Assembly: GCA_944321015.1 (NCBI GenBank) | Contig: CALUJS010000023.1 | Location: 1-43,792, forward strand | DNA from: an uncultured Phocaeicola sp. | Lineage (GTDB): Bacteria > Bacteroidota > Bacteroidia > Bacteroidales > Bacteroidaceae | Reading direction: 5' to 3' | DNA: 43,792 bases | Shown here: piece by piece, positions 18,311-26,766 of the stretch | Numbering within the stretch: the first letter of the stretch is position 1 | Layout of the letters: each line of letters opens with the position of its first letter | Program-made: the position numbers and the translations under genes | The notes under the pieces: model-generated | The model's input: the letters and a program-made list of their open reading frames with translations, nothing else | Told to the model about the DNA's origin: nothing | Database searches by the model: none

Positions 18311-21300
18311 TTAAAACTTCAGGTTGATACCAAACTGGTAGGTCACTGTGCTCGGTCCGCCCAGGTTGAGGTCGGCATCGGCCCATTCGGGGTCGAATCC
18401 CTTGTAGTCGGTGAACACGAAGGGGTTGGTCACGTTGGCATACAAGCGCAAGTAACTTACGCCGATTTTGCGCATCCACTTGTCGGGGAAGGTATAGCCC
18501 AGCGAGATGTTCTTGATTTTCCAATACGAGGCATCCACCAAGTCGTAGAGGCGCGTGGAAGTGCTCGAGTTGCCGAAGTACGAACCGGTTCCTTGGCTGG
18601 TCGTAGTATTGTTCGGGAAGGGATACTTGCCGTAGTGCGTCGTCTCCTGGATGCCCTCGGTGCCGTCGTCGTTGAGCACGGGCGCTCCGGCGGGGATGTA
18701 GTAGTCGAAGTCATAGTGCGACAAGCCACGGTCCTTGTAATTGAAATACTGTGTCATGAAAGGCGACTGCACCATGTAGTTCTGCTTGGTGTAGACGGAC
18801 ATGGAGAAGTCCCAGTTCTTATAGCGCAGGTTGGTGGTGATGCTTCCCGTCCATGAGGGGTCAATATGGCCCAGAATGCGCTTGTCGTCATCGGTTATCT
18901 TGCCGTTGCCGTCGAGGTCGGCTATGATGGGCATGCCCTCGTTCCAACCATACACCTTATAATAATAGTCGGCCTCCTTCACGGTCTGTCCCGGCTGGAA
19001 GCCGTTGTCTTTGGCAGTCTGGTTGTTGGGCACGGTCATGTCGCGATCGCTCACGATGCCCGTCCAGTCATAGTTGTAGATGACATTGACAGGCTCGCCG
19101 ATGAACCACTCGTTGCCGATGTTGTCCTCCTTCTTACCGTCGATTTCGAGGATTTCGTTCTTGTTGGCCGCGAAAGTGAAGCTGGTGTCCCAGTGCCAGT
19201 CGGCAGTCTCCACATTGACGGTCGTAAGGGCAAACTCGATGCCTCGGTTGCGCACCTTGCCCACATTGTCGGTGATGACGGGGTTGGCGCCCACTTCGAG
19301 CGGCAGGTTGCGCGACATCAGCAAGTCGCGCGACTCCTTGTTGTACAAGTCGATTGAACCGCTGATGCGGCTGTTGAAGAAGCCGAAGTCCAAGCCGAGG
19401 TTGACCTCCGACGTCTTTTCCCACGACAGGCCGAGATTGGCCAGCGCGCTGGGGCCGTATCCGTCGGCACGCACGTTGCCGAAGGCATAGTAATAGCGCG
19501 TGCTGGGCATCACGGCGGTGGCATAGTCGCCCACGTTGTTGTTACCCGTCACACCGAAGCTCAGGCGGAGCTTGAGGTTGCTCAGCCAGTCGCGGCGCAA
19601 CCACTCTTCGTCAGACATGCGCCAGGCCACGGCCAGCGAGGGGAACGAACCCCAACGGTTGCCCGAAGCGAAGCGCGACGAACCATCCCAACGCACCGTT
19701 CCGGTGAAGAGGTATTTGCCTTTGTAGGAATAGTTCAGGCGGAGGGCGTAGGATATCATGCTGTTCTCCGTATAGCTGCTGGTCATGAGCTTGTCGTCGG
19801 TGCCCGTGCCCATGTTGTACCACGTGGTGCCGTCGGTCACGTTATAAGCTTCCATGAAGGTAGTCTCGTTGTTATAGGAATCCATGCTGAAGAGTCCCAT
19901 GGCGTTGATGGAGTGGTCGCCCAGGTCGATGGCGTAGTTCACCTGGTTGTCCCATGTCCAGCGGAAATACTCCGACTGGTCTATGCTGGCGTGCGTCTCC
20001 TTGCCGCTACTGTTCAGGCTCTGCGTGTTGGCGTTCTCGAACAAGCCCGTGCGGCCGTGGTAGTAGCTGGGCGAGAAGGTGGTCTTCAGCGTCAGTCCCT
20101 TGATGGGGCGCGCTTCGAGATAGAGGTTGCCGAGCACATGCCACTTGCGTGTCTCATACGTGGTGTTATCCATGTCCACGATGGGGCTGATGGTCGACGA
20201 GAAAGCGGTGTCGCCCTTGCCGTCGGTCTCCAGCGCCACTTTGGCGCCCGGTTGCAGGTAAGGCTCGCCGTCGGCGTCGTAAGGAATACAGTAGGGATTG
20301 AAGAGGAAAGCGTTCTTCACCGCATTGTCGCTGCCCTGGTCCTGATAGGTATTGGCCATGTTGAAGCTGATGCCGGCAGAGAACACGTCGTTAATCTTGG
20401 CGTCCACGGCGCCCTTGATGTTGAAACGGTTCTCCAGGTCTTTCTTGAAGATGCCCTCCTGCTGCTGATAGCCGGCGCCGAAGTGATAGCTCACGTTCTC
20501 GCCCGCCCCGCTCACGGTGAGGAAGTGGTTCTGCTGCTGTCCGGTCTGCGTCACATAGTCGCGCCAGTTGTAGCCCTCGCCGTTGGCCAGCATGGCGGTC
20601 ACGGGTTCGGAATTGGTCACGAGCGCCTTCATGTGGTCGGTGTCGATAAGGCGGTAAGAGGGCTGTGCCACGTTGGCATCGGCGGTGGTGAGGAAGCGCG
20701 AATAGCGGTATTGCATGAACTCGATGCCGTCCATGAAGTCCGGCATACGGGCAATCTTGCTCACACCATAGTAGCCGTCGTAGCTGATGGTCGGTTTGCG
20801 CCCCTTGGCCGATTTGGCCGATTTCGTGGTCACCATCACCACGCCCTCGGTGGCACGCGAGCCGTAGATGGCGGTGGAGGAAGCGTCCTTCAGGATGTCC
20901 ACGCGCTCAATGTCCTGCGGGTTGAGGAACTGGATGTCGCTCGTCACCACGCCGTCCACCACATAGAGCGGACCGCTGTCGCTGTTCATGGACGACTTAC
21001 CGCGAATCTGAATGTTGAAGCCTCCGCCCGCACGGCTGGAGCTTTGGGTAATCTGTACGCCCGGCACGGCGCCCTGAAGCGACTCCATCACGCTGGGCGC
21101 GCCCTTGGCCACGAGTTTCTCGTTGTCCAGCGAGCCGACGGCTCCGGTAAGGTCGGTCTTCTTCTGCGTGCCATATCCCACCACGACCACTTCGTCCAGC
21201 AGCTGGTTGTCCGGCTCCATGCGCACGGTCAGTTCGCCGCCTGTGATGGCCACGGTCCGGGACTTGTAGCCCGTATAAGTCAGTTGGAGTTCTTTGGCTC

Positions 21301-21587
21301 CGTCGGGAGCCTTTATCCGGAAACGCCCGTCGAGGTCGGTAATGGCTCCGGTGGTGGTTCCCTTCACCAGCACGGAAACGCCAATCATCGGCTCCCCGGT
21401 TTCGTCGAGCACTTGTCCCGCCACCTCACGGGACTGTTGAATCACTTGGGTATCAGCCGTTTTACCCCCCCCCATGCACGTTTTCGGCGGTCGCAGGAAG
21501 CGAAAGAAGCATGGCCGACAATCCCCACATCAATACGGAGCGGCTGTAGAGCGCACGCCCCGTTGCAGAATGCATCGATGCCTTCAT
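18311..21587 (-). CDS. SusC/RagA-type TonB-dependent receptor, locus 1, leader out of frame at a G9 run
   Basis: The 1,054 residues from 21475 encode a carboxypeptidase-like regulatory domain (REVAGQVLDETGEPMIGVSV), a TonB-box/plug region (LLDEVVVVGYGTQKKTDLTGA, then DILKDASSTAIYGSRATEGV) and a long beta-barrel ending FGINLKF with a terminal Phe, as expected for an outer-membrane receptor. That frame has no signal peptide. A good start at 21587 (MKASMHSATGRALY, hydrophobic core SVLMWGLSAMLLSLPATA) reads 41 codons to a TAA at 21464-21462, reached straight after a run of nine G (21473-21465). The two frames are offset by one base; eight G would join them. This is likely a phase-variable receptor in the OFF state, or an assembly length error. 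Its partner SusD follows. Confidence 0.9.
21465..21473 (-). repeat. Homopolymer G9 (coding strand) in susC 1 leader
   Basis: Nine consecutive C on the plus strand (nine G in the gene) lie just after the predicted signal-peptide cleavage region, codons 39-41 from the start at 21587. Runs of this length are prone to slipped-strand length change. G8 or G11 would give one continuous frame; G9 as given does not. Confidence 0.95.
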
Positions 21588-21642
21588 GTGTAGTTAGTTT
21601 TAAAGGTTTATGGTCTATCTAAGGTTGTTTAGGTAGTAGTCG

Positions 21643-21658
21643 AAGCTCTTTCGAGCTT
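21643..21658 (-). promoter_or_regulatory. Small hairpin at the 5' end of the susC 1 leader RNA
   Basis: AAGCTC and GAGCTT pair (6 bp) around a GAAA tetraloop on the minus strand. It lies about 10 nt after the -7 box, so it would sit near the 5' end of the transcript, where it may protect the RNA or tune initiation. Confidence 0.5.
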
Positions 21659-21667
21659 TTTCTCATG

Positions 21668-21698
21668 CAAAATTACATCTCCTCGGATTATATGCAAA
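21668..21698 (-). promoter_or_regulatory. Promoter of susC/susD locus 1
   Basis: On the minus strand TTTG (21698-21695), a 19-bp spacer, then TAATTTTG (21675-21668): a full match to the Bacteroidetes primary-sigma layout TTTG-N19-TAnnTTTG. It gives a leader of about 75 nt before the ATG at 21587. Confidence 0.75.
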
Positions 21699-21761
21699 GC
21701 TTTTCAGGCGTTTTTTCCCGAACCGGTTGCCGTCCGTCGAGCCGGCATCCCGCCCATGCGC

Positions 21762-21865
21762 GCCGCCCATGAGCGTCCATATGCCCGGGCGTGAGCGCAG
21801 ATATGTCCGCTTGCGAGCCTCCATATGCCCGCTCGCGGGCGTCCATATCGACGGACCCGGCGAAC
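21762..21865. repeat. 22-bp palindromic repeat array D (4 units)
   Basis: Hexamers start at 21778, 21800, 21822 and 21844 (CATATG, GATATG, CATATG, CATATC), exactly 22 bp apart. The flanking 16-bp gap units extend the array to 21762 and 21865, so it ends 3 bp from the stop codon of the TrmH-type gene. The gap at 21806-21821 is identical to one in array G. Confidence 0.9.
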
Positions 21866-21868
21866 AGC

Positions 21869-22669
21869 TCAACGCACGCGGAGCTGCCAGAAAGCCACGG
21901 CCGAGGCGGCGGCCACGTTGAGCGAATCGACGCCGTGCATCATGGGGATGCGCACCACGTAGTCTGCCCCGGCAATCGCATCGCAGGGAAGTCCGTCGCC
22001 TTCCGTGCCCAGCACGATGGCCAAACGCCGTTCGGCGGCCAGACGGGGGTCGTCGACCGGCACGGAACGCGTGGTGAGCGCCATGGCCGCCGTGCGGAAT
22101 CCCAGCCGGCGCAGGTCGTCGGCCGGCTTGTCCATCCACGTCCAGGGAACGAGAAACACCGAACCCATCGACACCCTCACGGCGCGCCGGTTGAGCGGGT
22201 CGCACGAGTCGGGGGTGAGCAACACGGCGTCGATGCCCAACGCCGCAGCCGAGCGGAAGATGGCGCCGATGTTGGTCGTGTCCGTCACGCCCTGGATGAC
22301 GGCCACGCGCCGCGCGTCGCGGCAGACCTCGTCCACCGTGGGAAGCGCGGGCCTGCGCATGGCGCAGAGCACGCCTCGCGTGAGCGTATAGCCCGTCAGC
22401 GAAGCCAGCAGCTCGCGGCTTCCCGTGTAGACGGGCATTTCGGGATGGCGGGCCACGATGTCGGCCGCGTCGCCCGTCAGATGCTTCCTCTCACACATGA
22501 GGGCCAGCGGCTCGCAGCCCGCGTCGAGGGCCACCCGGATGACTTTCGGACTTTCGGCAATGAACATGCCTTTGGAGGCATCCAGCCGGTTGCGCAGTTG
22601 GGCCTCGGTGAGGCGACTGAATAGTTCCACGCCGGGATGCGACAGCGATTCGATTTCGATGATTGGCAT
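21869..22669 (-). CDS. TrmH/SpoU-family RNA 2'-O-methyltransferase
   Basis: A 266-residue protein with the trefoil-knot SpoU fold that methylates a ribose 2'-OH in rRNA or tRNA with SAM. Motif 1 is seen as TTNIGAIFRSAAALG, motif 2 as AIVLGTEGDGL and motif 3 as IPMMHGVDSLNVAAASAVAFW. An N-terminal substrate-binding domain (residues about 1-110) precedes them, as in RlmB-like proteins. The RNA target is not defined. It follows the YgjP-type gene by 15 bp and probably shares its transcript. Its stop codon is 3 bp from repeat array D. Confidence 0.9.
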   Translation of the reverse strand: MPIIEIESLSHPGVELFSRLTEAQLRNRLDASKGMFIAESPKVIRVALDAGCEPLALMCERKHLTGDAADIVARHPEMPVYTGSRELLASLTGYTLTRGVLCAMRRPALPTVDEVCRDARRVAVIQGVTDTTNIGAIFRSAAALGIDAVLLTPDSCDPLNRRAVRVSMGSVFLVPWTWMDKPADDLRRLGFRTAAMALTTRSVPVDDPRLAAERRLAIVLGTEGDGLPCDAIAGADYVVRIPMMHGVDSLNVAAASAVAFWQLRVR

Positions 22670-22684
22670 AAGAGATATGGCGGT

Positions 22685-23389
22685 TTAAGTGGTAAACGTA
22701 TGATATGCGCCCAGCTCCCGGCGCAAGGCGTGCGCATCGCCGGTAAAACGGTCGAGCAGGGCCCAGAAGCGCGGACTGTGGTTCATCTCCACCGTGTGAC
22801 ACAGTTCGTGCAGGATGACGTAATCCGTCAGATGTTCGGGCAGCAGCACGAGCGAACACGACAGGTTGATGTCGCCCCGCGTGGAGCAGCTTCCCCACCG
22901 GCCCTTGCTGGTGTTTATCTTCAGGCTGCGGTAAGGCAGGGCGGCCCGTTCCGACAGACGCGCCGTGCGCCCGGGCAACACTTCCCCGGCCCGTCGGCGC
23001 ATGGCTTCCTCGACGACCTTGCGCAGCCACGGTTGCCGCGAGGAGAAATCGGTGTCGGGCGGACAGAGCAGCGTGTACTCGCGTCCCCGGCCGCGCAGTT
23101 GGAAACCGCCCGTTCCGCCACGTTCGACGGTGAAGCGGAAAGACGGCGCATCGATGACAAACCCCCAGTCGATGACCTTCGGCGTCAGAGCCGACAGCCG
23201 CCGCTTCGCCTCGGAACGGAACGTGTCGACAAAGGCACGCAGCTCGCGTTCGCCCGCTCCCGGAGGCAGGGTGACAAGGAGCGACCCGTCGGGCCGGATG
23301 TGAAGAATGAGATGGCGCGCCCTGACGTCGGGCCGCACGAATATGGTGCCCAGTTCGGCATCGGATATGTAGTAACAAGGTTTTGCCAT
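22685..23389 (-). CDS. YgjP-type (DUF45/SprT-like) metal-dependent hydrolase
   Basis: A 234-residue cytosolic protein with a zinc-site motif VILHELCHTVEMNHSPRFWAL (HExxH as HELCH plus a downstream His), the signature of the YgjP/DUF45 family; biochemical roles proposed for this family include UTP pyrophosphatase. The segment SLKINTSKGRWGSCSTRGDI, shown here as its core, is also typical. The start at 23389 (MAKPCYY) is preferred over an in-frame ATG at 23407 because that codon lies inside the TACCTTTG promoter box. It is followed by the TrmH-type gene. Confidence 0.83.
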   Translation of the reverse strand: MAKPCYYISDAELGTIFVRPDVRARHLILHIRPDGSLLVTLPPGAGERELRAFVDTFRSEAKRRLSALTPKVIDWGFVIDAPSFRFTVERGGTGGFQLRGRGREYTLLCPPDTDFSSRQPWLRKVVEEAMRRRAGEVLPGRTARLSERAALPYRSLKINTSKGRWGSCSTRGDINLSCSLVLLPEHLTDYVILHELCHTVEMNHSPRFWALLDRFTGDAHALRRELGAYHTFTT

Positions 23390-23396
23390 GACGGCG

Positions 23397-23404
23397 CAAA
23401 GGTA
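23397..23404 (-). promoter_or_regulatory. -7 box for the YgjP-type gene (near-leaderless)
   Basis: The minus strand reads TACCTTTG, with its last base only 7 bp before the ATG at 23389. The expected transcription start is then at or next to the start codon, implying a leaderless or nearly leaderless mRNA and ruling out the ATG at 23407. Confidence 0.6.
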
Positions 23405-23447
23405 CAAAAAAAGACCGACGGGCCGCTACTCACGCAGTGACCCGTCG
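23405..23447 (-). terminator. Intrinsic terminator of the sigma/DUF4252 cassette
   Basis: On the minus strand CGACGGG (23447-23441) pairs with CCCGTCG (23422-23416), followed by GTCTTTTTTTG. The T run adjoins the -7 box of the next gene, so terminator and promoter are packed within about 50 bp. Confidence 0.75.
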
Positions 23448-23579
23448 ACGGTATTGTTCTACTAAAGAAATTTGAGAGAATTGAAACTTCACAGCCTCAT
23501 TGTTCTTGTTTTTGTAAGCATTAACTGTTTACTGTTGTAAAGCAAATGAATTGTTCTTATAATAAAGCAAATAAAAATG

Positions 23580-24128
23580 TCAATCTTCCCGGAGCGCGTC
23601 GTCCGGCGTTTCCGCCGAGGCGGACTCCGCTCCGCCCGCGACAGGCAGCATGGTGTGCGTCAACCGGTCGATGAACCCGCTGTCCATGTCGCCGGTGAAA
23701 TCAATCACCGTGAACCGGCCTTCCTGCTGACGGAGCAGCACCAGCTCCACGATGTGTTCACCCGACTGCTCGCGCACGTAGATGCGCGCACGGTCCTTGC
23801 CGTCTTCGTCGTATGAGGCCACCTCCCTGAAACGCGCCGAATGTCTCACGGCCATGCTTTCGGCCCGTTCAAAATGGGCGTCGCCTTCCTCGTTGCTGAA
23901 GACCACCTGCATGCTTTTCAGGCGCGCGATGATGTCGGCCACGCCCGTAGTGTCGTTGCGCCCCACGTTGCTTTCGAGAATCTCCTCCATCATCTTGGGA
24001 CTGACGCTGATGCACGTGAGTGTACTGTCGCCCTCGTTTTCAGTCATATATCTCGACGCGAAGTCTTGCGCCCGCACTGCCGTGACAAGGATTGCCGCGA
24101 GGCATGTGATGAATATCCGCAGCTTCAT
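23580..24128 (-). CDS. DUF4252 protein with signal peptide
   Basis: A 182-residue exported protein with an N-terminal signal sequence (MKLRIFITCLAAILVTAVRA) and a mature part of the DUF4252 type. Recognisable pieces are the start DFASRYMTENEGDSTLTCIS, the basic-acidic middle and EHIVELVLLRQQEGRFTVID, followed by FTGDMD. Its function is not known; members occur in Bacteroidales beside ECF sigma factors. The start at 24128 is chosen because its ATG overlaps the stop of the upstream gene as ATGA; an ATG three codons earlier is also possible. Third gene of the sigma cassette. Confidence 0.8.
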   Translation of the reverse strand: MKLRIFITCLAAILVTAVRAQDFASRYMTENEGDSTLTCISVSPKMMEEILESNVGRNDTTGVADIIARLKSMQVVFSNEEGDAHFERAESMAVRHSARFREVASYDEDGKDRARIYVREQSGEHIVELVLLRQQEGRFTVIDFTGDMDSGFIDRLTHTMLPVAGGAESASAETPDDALRED

Positions 24129-24634
24129 TCCTTGCACGTGGTTTTCTGTGCCGGAACGGCAGAGAGGCTGTCGTTCTCGTGCGTTTGTGACTTCCGGAAG
24201 CTTTCCGACACAATCTGCAATGCCTCCGACACGCTCCCGTAGGCCGATTGCGGGTCGGTGTAGGTATCGCGGTAGGCGTCATAGTCGTAGTCGGGACGCG
24301 GCCGGTCGAACATATGTTGGCCCACGGCGCCCAATGACACGATGACGGTCACCACGGCCGCAGCCTTGAACAGCGGCATCATGCGGCGGCGTGCGGGAAT
24401 GCGGCGCGCCTTCACCGTCGGCCGTTCCACCTGCGCCAGGATGCGTTCGTCGAAATCCCTGCCCAGACCGTCCGCGCGGGCGGCATCGGCATAGGCAAAC
24501 AGGCTTTTGTATGGCAGCAAATGAGCAGGTACGTCTTTCTGCCGGAAGAAGGCGCGCAGGATGGCTTCCTCGTCGAGCGAAGTCTCGCAAGCCCAATAGC
24601 GTTCGAGTAACTGTTCAATATACTTATAGTCCAT
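24125..24634 (-). CDS. Putative single-pass anti-sigma-like membrane protein
   Basis: A 169-residue protein with a soluble N-terminal half (residues 1-85), one hydrophobic segment (MPLFKAAAVVTVIVSLGAVG, about 86-105) and a short polar C-terminal part rich in Asp, Tyr and Ser. The start MDYKYIEQLLERYWACETSL, with small acidic helices, resembles anti-sigma-like proteins found after ECF sigma genes in Bacteroidales, but no zinc-binding HxxxCxxC motif is present. Role inferred from position: its start overlaps the sigma stop by 11 bp and its stop overlaps the DUF4252 gene by ATGA, so all three are translationally coupled. Confidence 0.65.
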   Translation of the reverse strand: MDYKYIEQLLERYWACETSLDEEAILRAFFRQKDVPAHLLPYKSLFAYADAARADGLGRDFDERILAQVERPTVKARRIPARRRMMPLFKAAAVVTVIVSLGAVGQHMFDRPRPDYDYDAYRDTYTDPQSAYGSVSEALQIVSESFRKSQTHENDSLSAVPAQKTTCKE

Positions 24635-25133
24635 AGTCGTTTATTTCGGTGTATTGTTCTTTAATCTTGCGGCGCGCGCGAAACAGATTGACCTTCACCT
24701 GCTCCTCGCTCACCTGCAGAACGGCGGCAATTTCCTTGTAGGTCTTCCCCTCCACGTCGCGCAGTTGCAACACCGTGCGCTGCTTTTCGGGCAGGGTGCC
24801 GATGAGGCGGTCGAGCAACTCCAGCTGTTCGTTGCGCACGCACAGCGTGTGGGGGTCGGCGGCGTCGGGCCGTTCGGCCGTGCTTTCGTCCAGTTCCTCG
24901 TTCCGGTTCGCCTGCAAACGGCTGCGGTCGATGGCCAGATTGCGGCACACCGCGAGGCAATAGGCTTCCACCGAATCGAGCGCCGGCCATTCATCGCGTT
25001 GGCTCCACACCCTCAGCATGGTATCCTGCACGACATCCTCGGCCTCAGCACGGTTCATGGTGATGCGTAGCGCCAGCCTGAAGAGCTTGTCCTTCAGCGG
25101 CAGGATGTCGTTTCGGAAATTGATTTCTTGCAT
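24624..25133 (-). CDS. ECF-family RNA polymerase sigma factor
   Basis: A 169-residue sigma-70 family protein with only regions 2 and 4. Region 2 includes LFRLALRITMNRAEAEDVVQ and DTMLRVW, and region 4 includes LPEKQRTVLQLRDVEGKTYK and EIAAVLQVSEEQVKVNLFRA, the helix-turn-helix that reads the -35 element. It heads a three-gene coupled cassette with a one-helix membrane protein and an exported DUF4252 protein, suggesting a response to an envelope signal. It is not a classical FecI/FecR pair, as no FecR domain is seen. Repeat array E lies about 90 bp upstream. Confidence 0.93.
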   Translation of the reverse strand: MQEINFRNDILPLKDKLFRLALRITMNRAEAEDVVQDTMLRVWSQRDEWPALDSVEAYCLAVCRNLAIDRSRLQANRNEELDESTAERPDAADPHTLCVRNEQLELLDRLIGTLPEKQRTVLQLRDVEGKTYKEIAAVLQVSEEQVKVNLFRARRKIKEQYTEINDYGL

Positions 25134-25219
25134 CGTTCTATATAGATGACGTTCGGGAAGGCGAAAAGTTACACCCGCCCCGCGATTTTTTTATTGTGCG
25201 GCATCAAAAAATCCCATTT

Positions 25220-25323
25220 TCCCCTTCCAAGCCTCCATATGACGGCCCGCGAGCGCACATATGCCGGCTCACGGGCGGGGATATGTCCGCGTTCGGGCGT
25301 GCATATGGACGCTCGGAAGGGTT
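25220..25323. repeat. 22-bp palindromic repeat array E (4 units)
   Basis: Hexamers start at 25236, 25258, 25280 and 25302 (CATATG, CATATG, GATATG, CATATG), exactly 22 bp apart. Positions 25229-25309 match array F (34101-34181) at 80 of 81 bases. It lies between the 3' end of uptake operon 2 and the sigma cassette. Confidence 0.9.
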
Positions 25324-25341
25324 GCATCGGAAACGGAAAGA

Positions 25342-25361
25342 GGCGGACACATCGGTCCGCC
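25342..25361 (-). terminator. Hairpin after uptake operon 2, part of a likely dispersed repeat
   Basis: GGCGGAC (25342-25348) and GTCCGCC (25355-25361) form a 7-bp stem with a 6-nt loop, 40 bp after the TlpA-like stop codon. On the minus strand it is followed by TCTTTCCGTTTCC. The wider word with GTCCGCCCCTAC resembles, from memory, a common Bacteroidales intergenic repeat. It may terminate operon 2. Confidence 0.55.
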
Positions 25362-25400
25362 CCTACACGTATTGTTCAGAAACTATTCAGACTTTCGGCC

Positions 25401-26756
25401 TTACTTCTCCAGCAATCTCCGGATGGCCTCTGCGGCTTCGGGCTGCGACGGACGCGGCGCATAGGCGTCGGCAATGTTGAAGTGGCGGTCGATGAGCACG
25501 AAACGGGGAATGGCATAGATGAGCCATCCCTCGCCGAGGGCAGCGTCGGTGGTGTTGTATTGCGGAAGCTGCTTCTTGTGCGCCTTCAGGAAGGCGAACC
25601 ATGCCTCGCGCGAGGTGTCGGTGGAGAGGGCGATGAACGTCACGTCCTGTCCGGCAAACTGCCCGGCCAGCCGCTCGAAGTGGGGCGACTCCTGAATGCA
25701 GGGACCGCACCACGTGGCCCAGAAGTCGAGGTAGAGCACCTTGCCTTTGAAGTCGGACAGCCGATGCTCGTTCCCCTCCACATCGGTAAACGCAAAGTCG
25801 ATGGCGGGCTGTCCCGCAAGCAGGCGTCCGCTCTGTTCGACCTTGACCAGCAGTTCGTCGGCAAAGTCGCGGTTCGCGAGGCTGTCGGCAAAGGCACGGG
25901 CCTCGTCAATCACGGCCTTGTCCACACGGTGGCGCAGGGTGTTCACCTTGTCGGCAGCGGCAAACAGCTCCTTGGCGCGCGGACTGAGCATCAGCTTCGA
26001 GCCCGCAGCCTCCACGACGGGATTGCCGGGCGACGTCACAGTCGACAGCACGTCGCGCACCACGGCCACATCGAGCAGGCGGTCGTCGGTCAGCGATTGC
26101 ATCAGGGTGGCCACCTCGGGTCCCACCGCGCGATAGAACGAGTCGACGGCCCCTTCAGTCATCGCCATGCGCCTCATCATGATGGCGTAAGACGGATAGC
26201 TGAGGTAGCTGTTGGCCACGTCGGCGGTGATGCGCGCACCCTCCAGCAGCTTGAACTCGGGGGTGGCGTCGGTCAGGGTGTCGAGCTGCGCGCGGCGTGC
26301 GGCAGCCAGACTGTCAATGAGCGCTTTCGTCTGCGCGAAGTCGGCCCGCAGGTTCGAGCCACCCTCGAGGAAAGAGCCTGCTTTGGGATAGAGACGTTCC
26401 TTCATATAGGTGTTGACCGACGCTCCCCGTCCGGCAAAGGTGGCCTCGCGATTGTCCTGCGTGATGTTCACCTCGAGGTCGTCGCCCGGGGTCAGATAGA
26501 GCGTGTTGCGGCTGATGCTGTAATAGGTCGGCCCGGTGATGGTCAGCGTGGTGTCGAAACGCCCGTCGGCATCGGTGTGCAGGGTGATGTCGCGACTGTC
26601 GCCCACGAGCGACGCCGCGCCGTCGTAGCGCATGGTGACCTCAGTCGTGCCCATGTCGGTGAGCTGTCCGTGCAGGCGCACGGTGGTGGGAGCAGGTTGT
26701 TGGCAGGCGGTGGCCAGGAGGGCGACCGCTGCAAGGGTGTAAGTGATTCTTTTCAT
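25401..26756 (-). CDS. TlpA-like thioredoxin-fold lipoprotein, last gene of uptake operon 2
   Basis: A 451-residue lipoprotein. The signal MKRITYTLAAVALL is followed by the lipobox ATAC and a beta-rich N-terminal half of the DUF4369 type (TVRLHGQLTDMGTTEVTMRY). After a helical middle comes an AhpC/TSA-TlpA domain with the redox motif FWATWCGPCIQESPHFE and the cis-proline region IPRFVLID. It probably reduces or isomerises disulfides in the periplasm or at the outer membrane. The start at 26756 gives a proper lipoprotein signal; an ATG at 26780 would add eight residues and overlaps the upstream gene's stop. It follows the PKD-like gene by 10 bp. Confidence 0.88.
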   Translation of the reverse strand: MKRITYTLAAVALLATACQQPAPTTVRLHGQLTDMGTTEVTMRYDGAASLVGDSRDITLHTDADGRFDTTLTITGPTYYSISRNTLYLTPGDDLEVNITQDNREATFAGRGASVNTYMKERLYPKAGSFLEGGSNLRADFAQTKALIDSLAAARRAQLDTLTDATPEFKLLEGARITADVANSYLSYPSYAIMMRRMAMTEGAVDSFYRAVGPEVATLMQSLTDDRLLDVAVVRDVLSTVTSPGNPVVEAAGSKLMLSPRAKELFAAADKVNTLRHRVDKAVIDEARAFADSLANRDFADELLVKVEQSGRLLAGQPAIDFAFTDVEGNEHRLSDFKGKVLYLDFWATWCGPCIQESPHFERLAGQFAGQDVTFIALSTDTSREAWFAFLKAHKKQLPQYNTTDAALGEGWLIYAIPRFVLIDRHFNIADAYAPRPSQPEAAEAIRRLLEK

Positions 26757-26766
26757 AAATATAAAC

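Noticed and set aside
21473..21475. The ATG at the edge of the G9 run as the true start of susC 1
   Set aside because: It would give an outer-membrane receptor with no signal peptide, while a good signal peptide lies directly upstream one base out of frame.
23448..23579. Small RNA or gene in the AT-rich stretch after the DUF4252 gene
   Set aside because: No promoter box followed by a hairpin, and no conserved small frame; it is best read as the 3' untranslated region before the terminator at 23405-23447.
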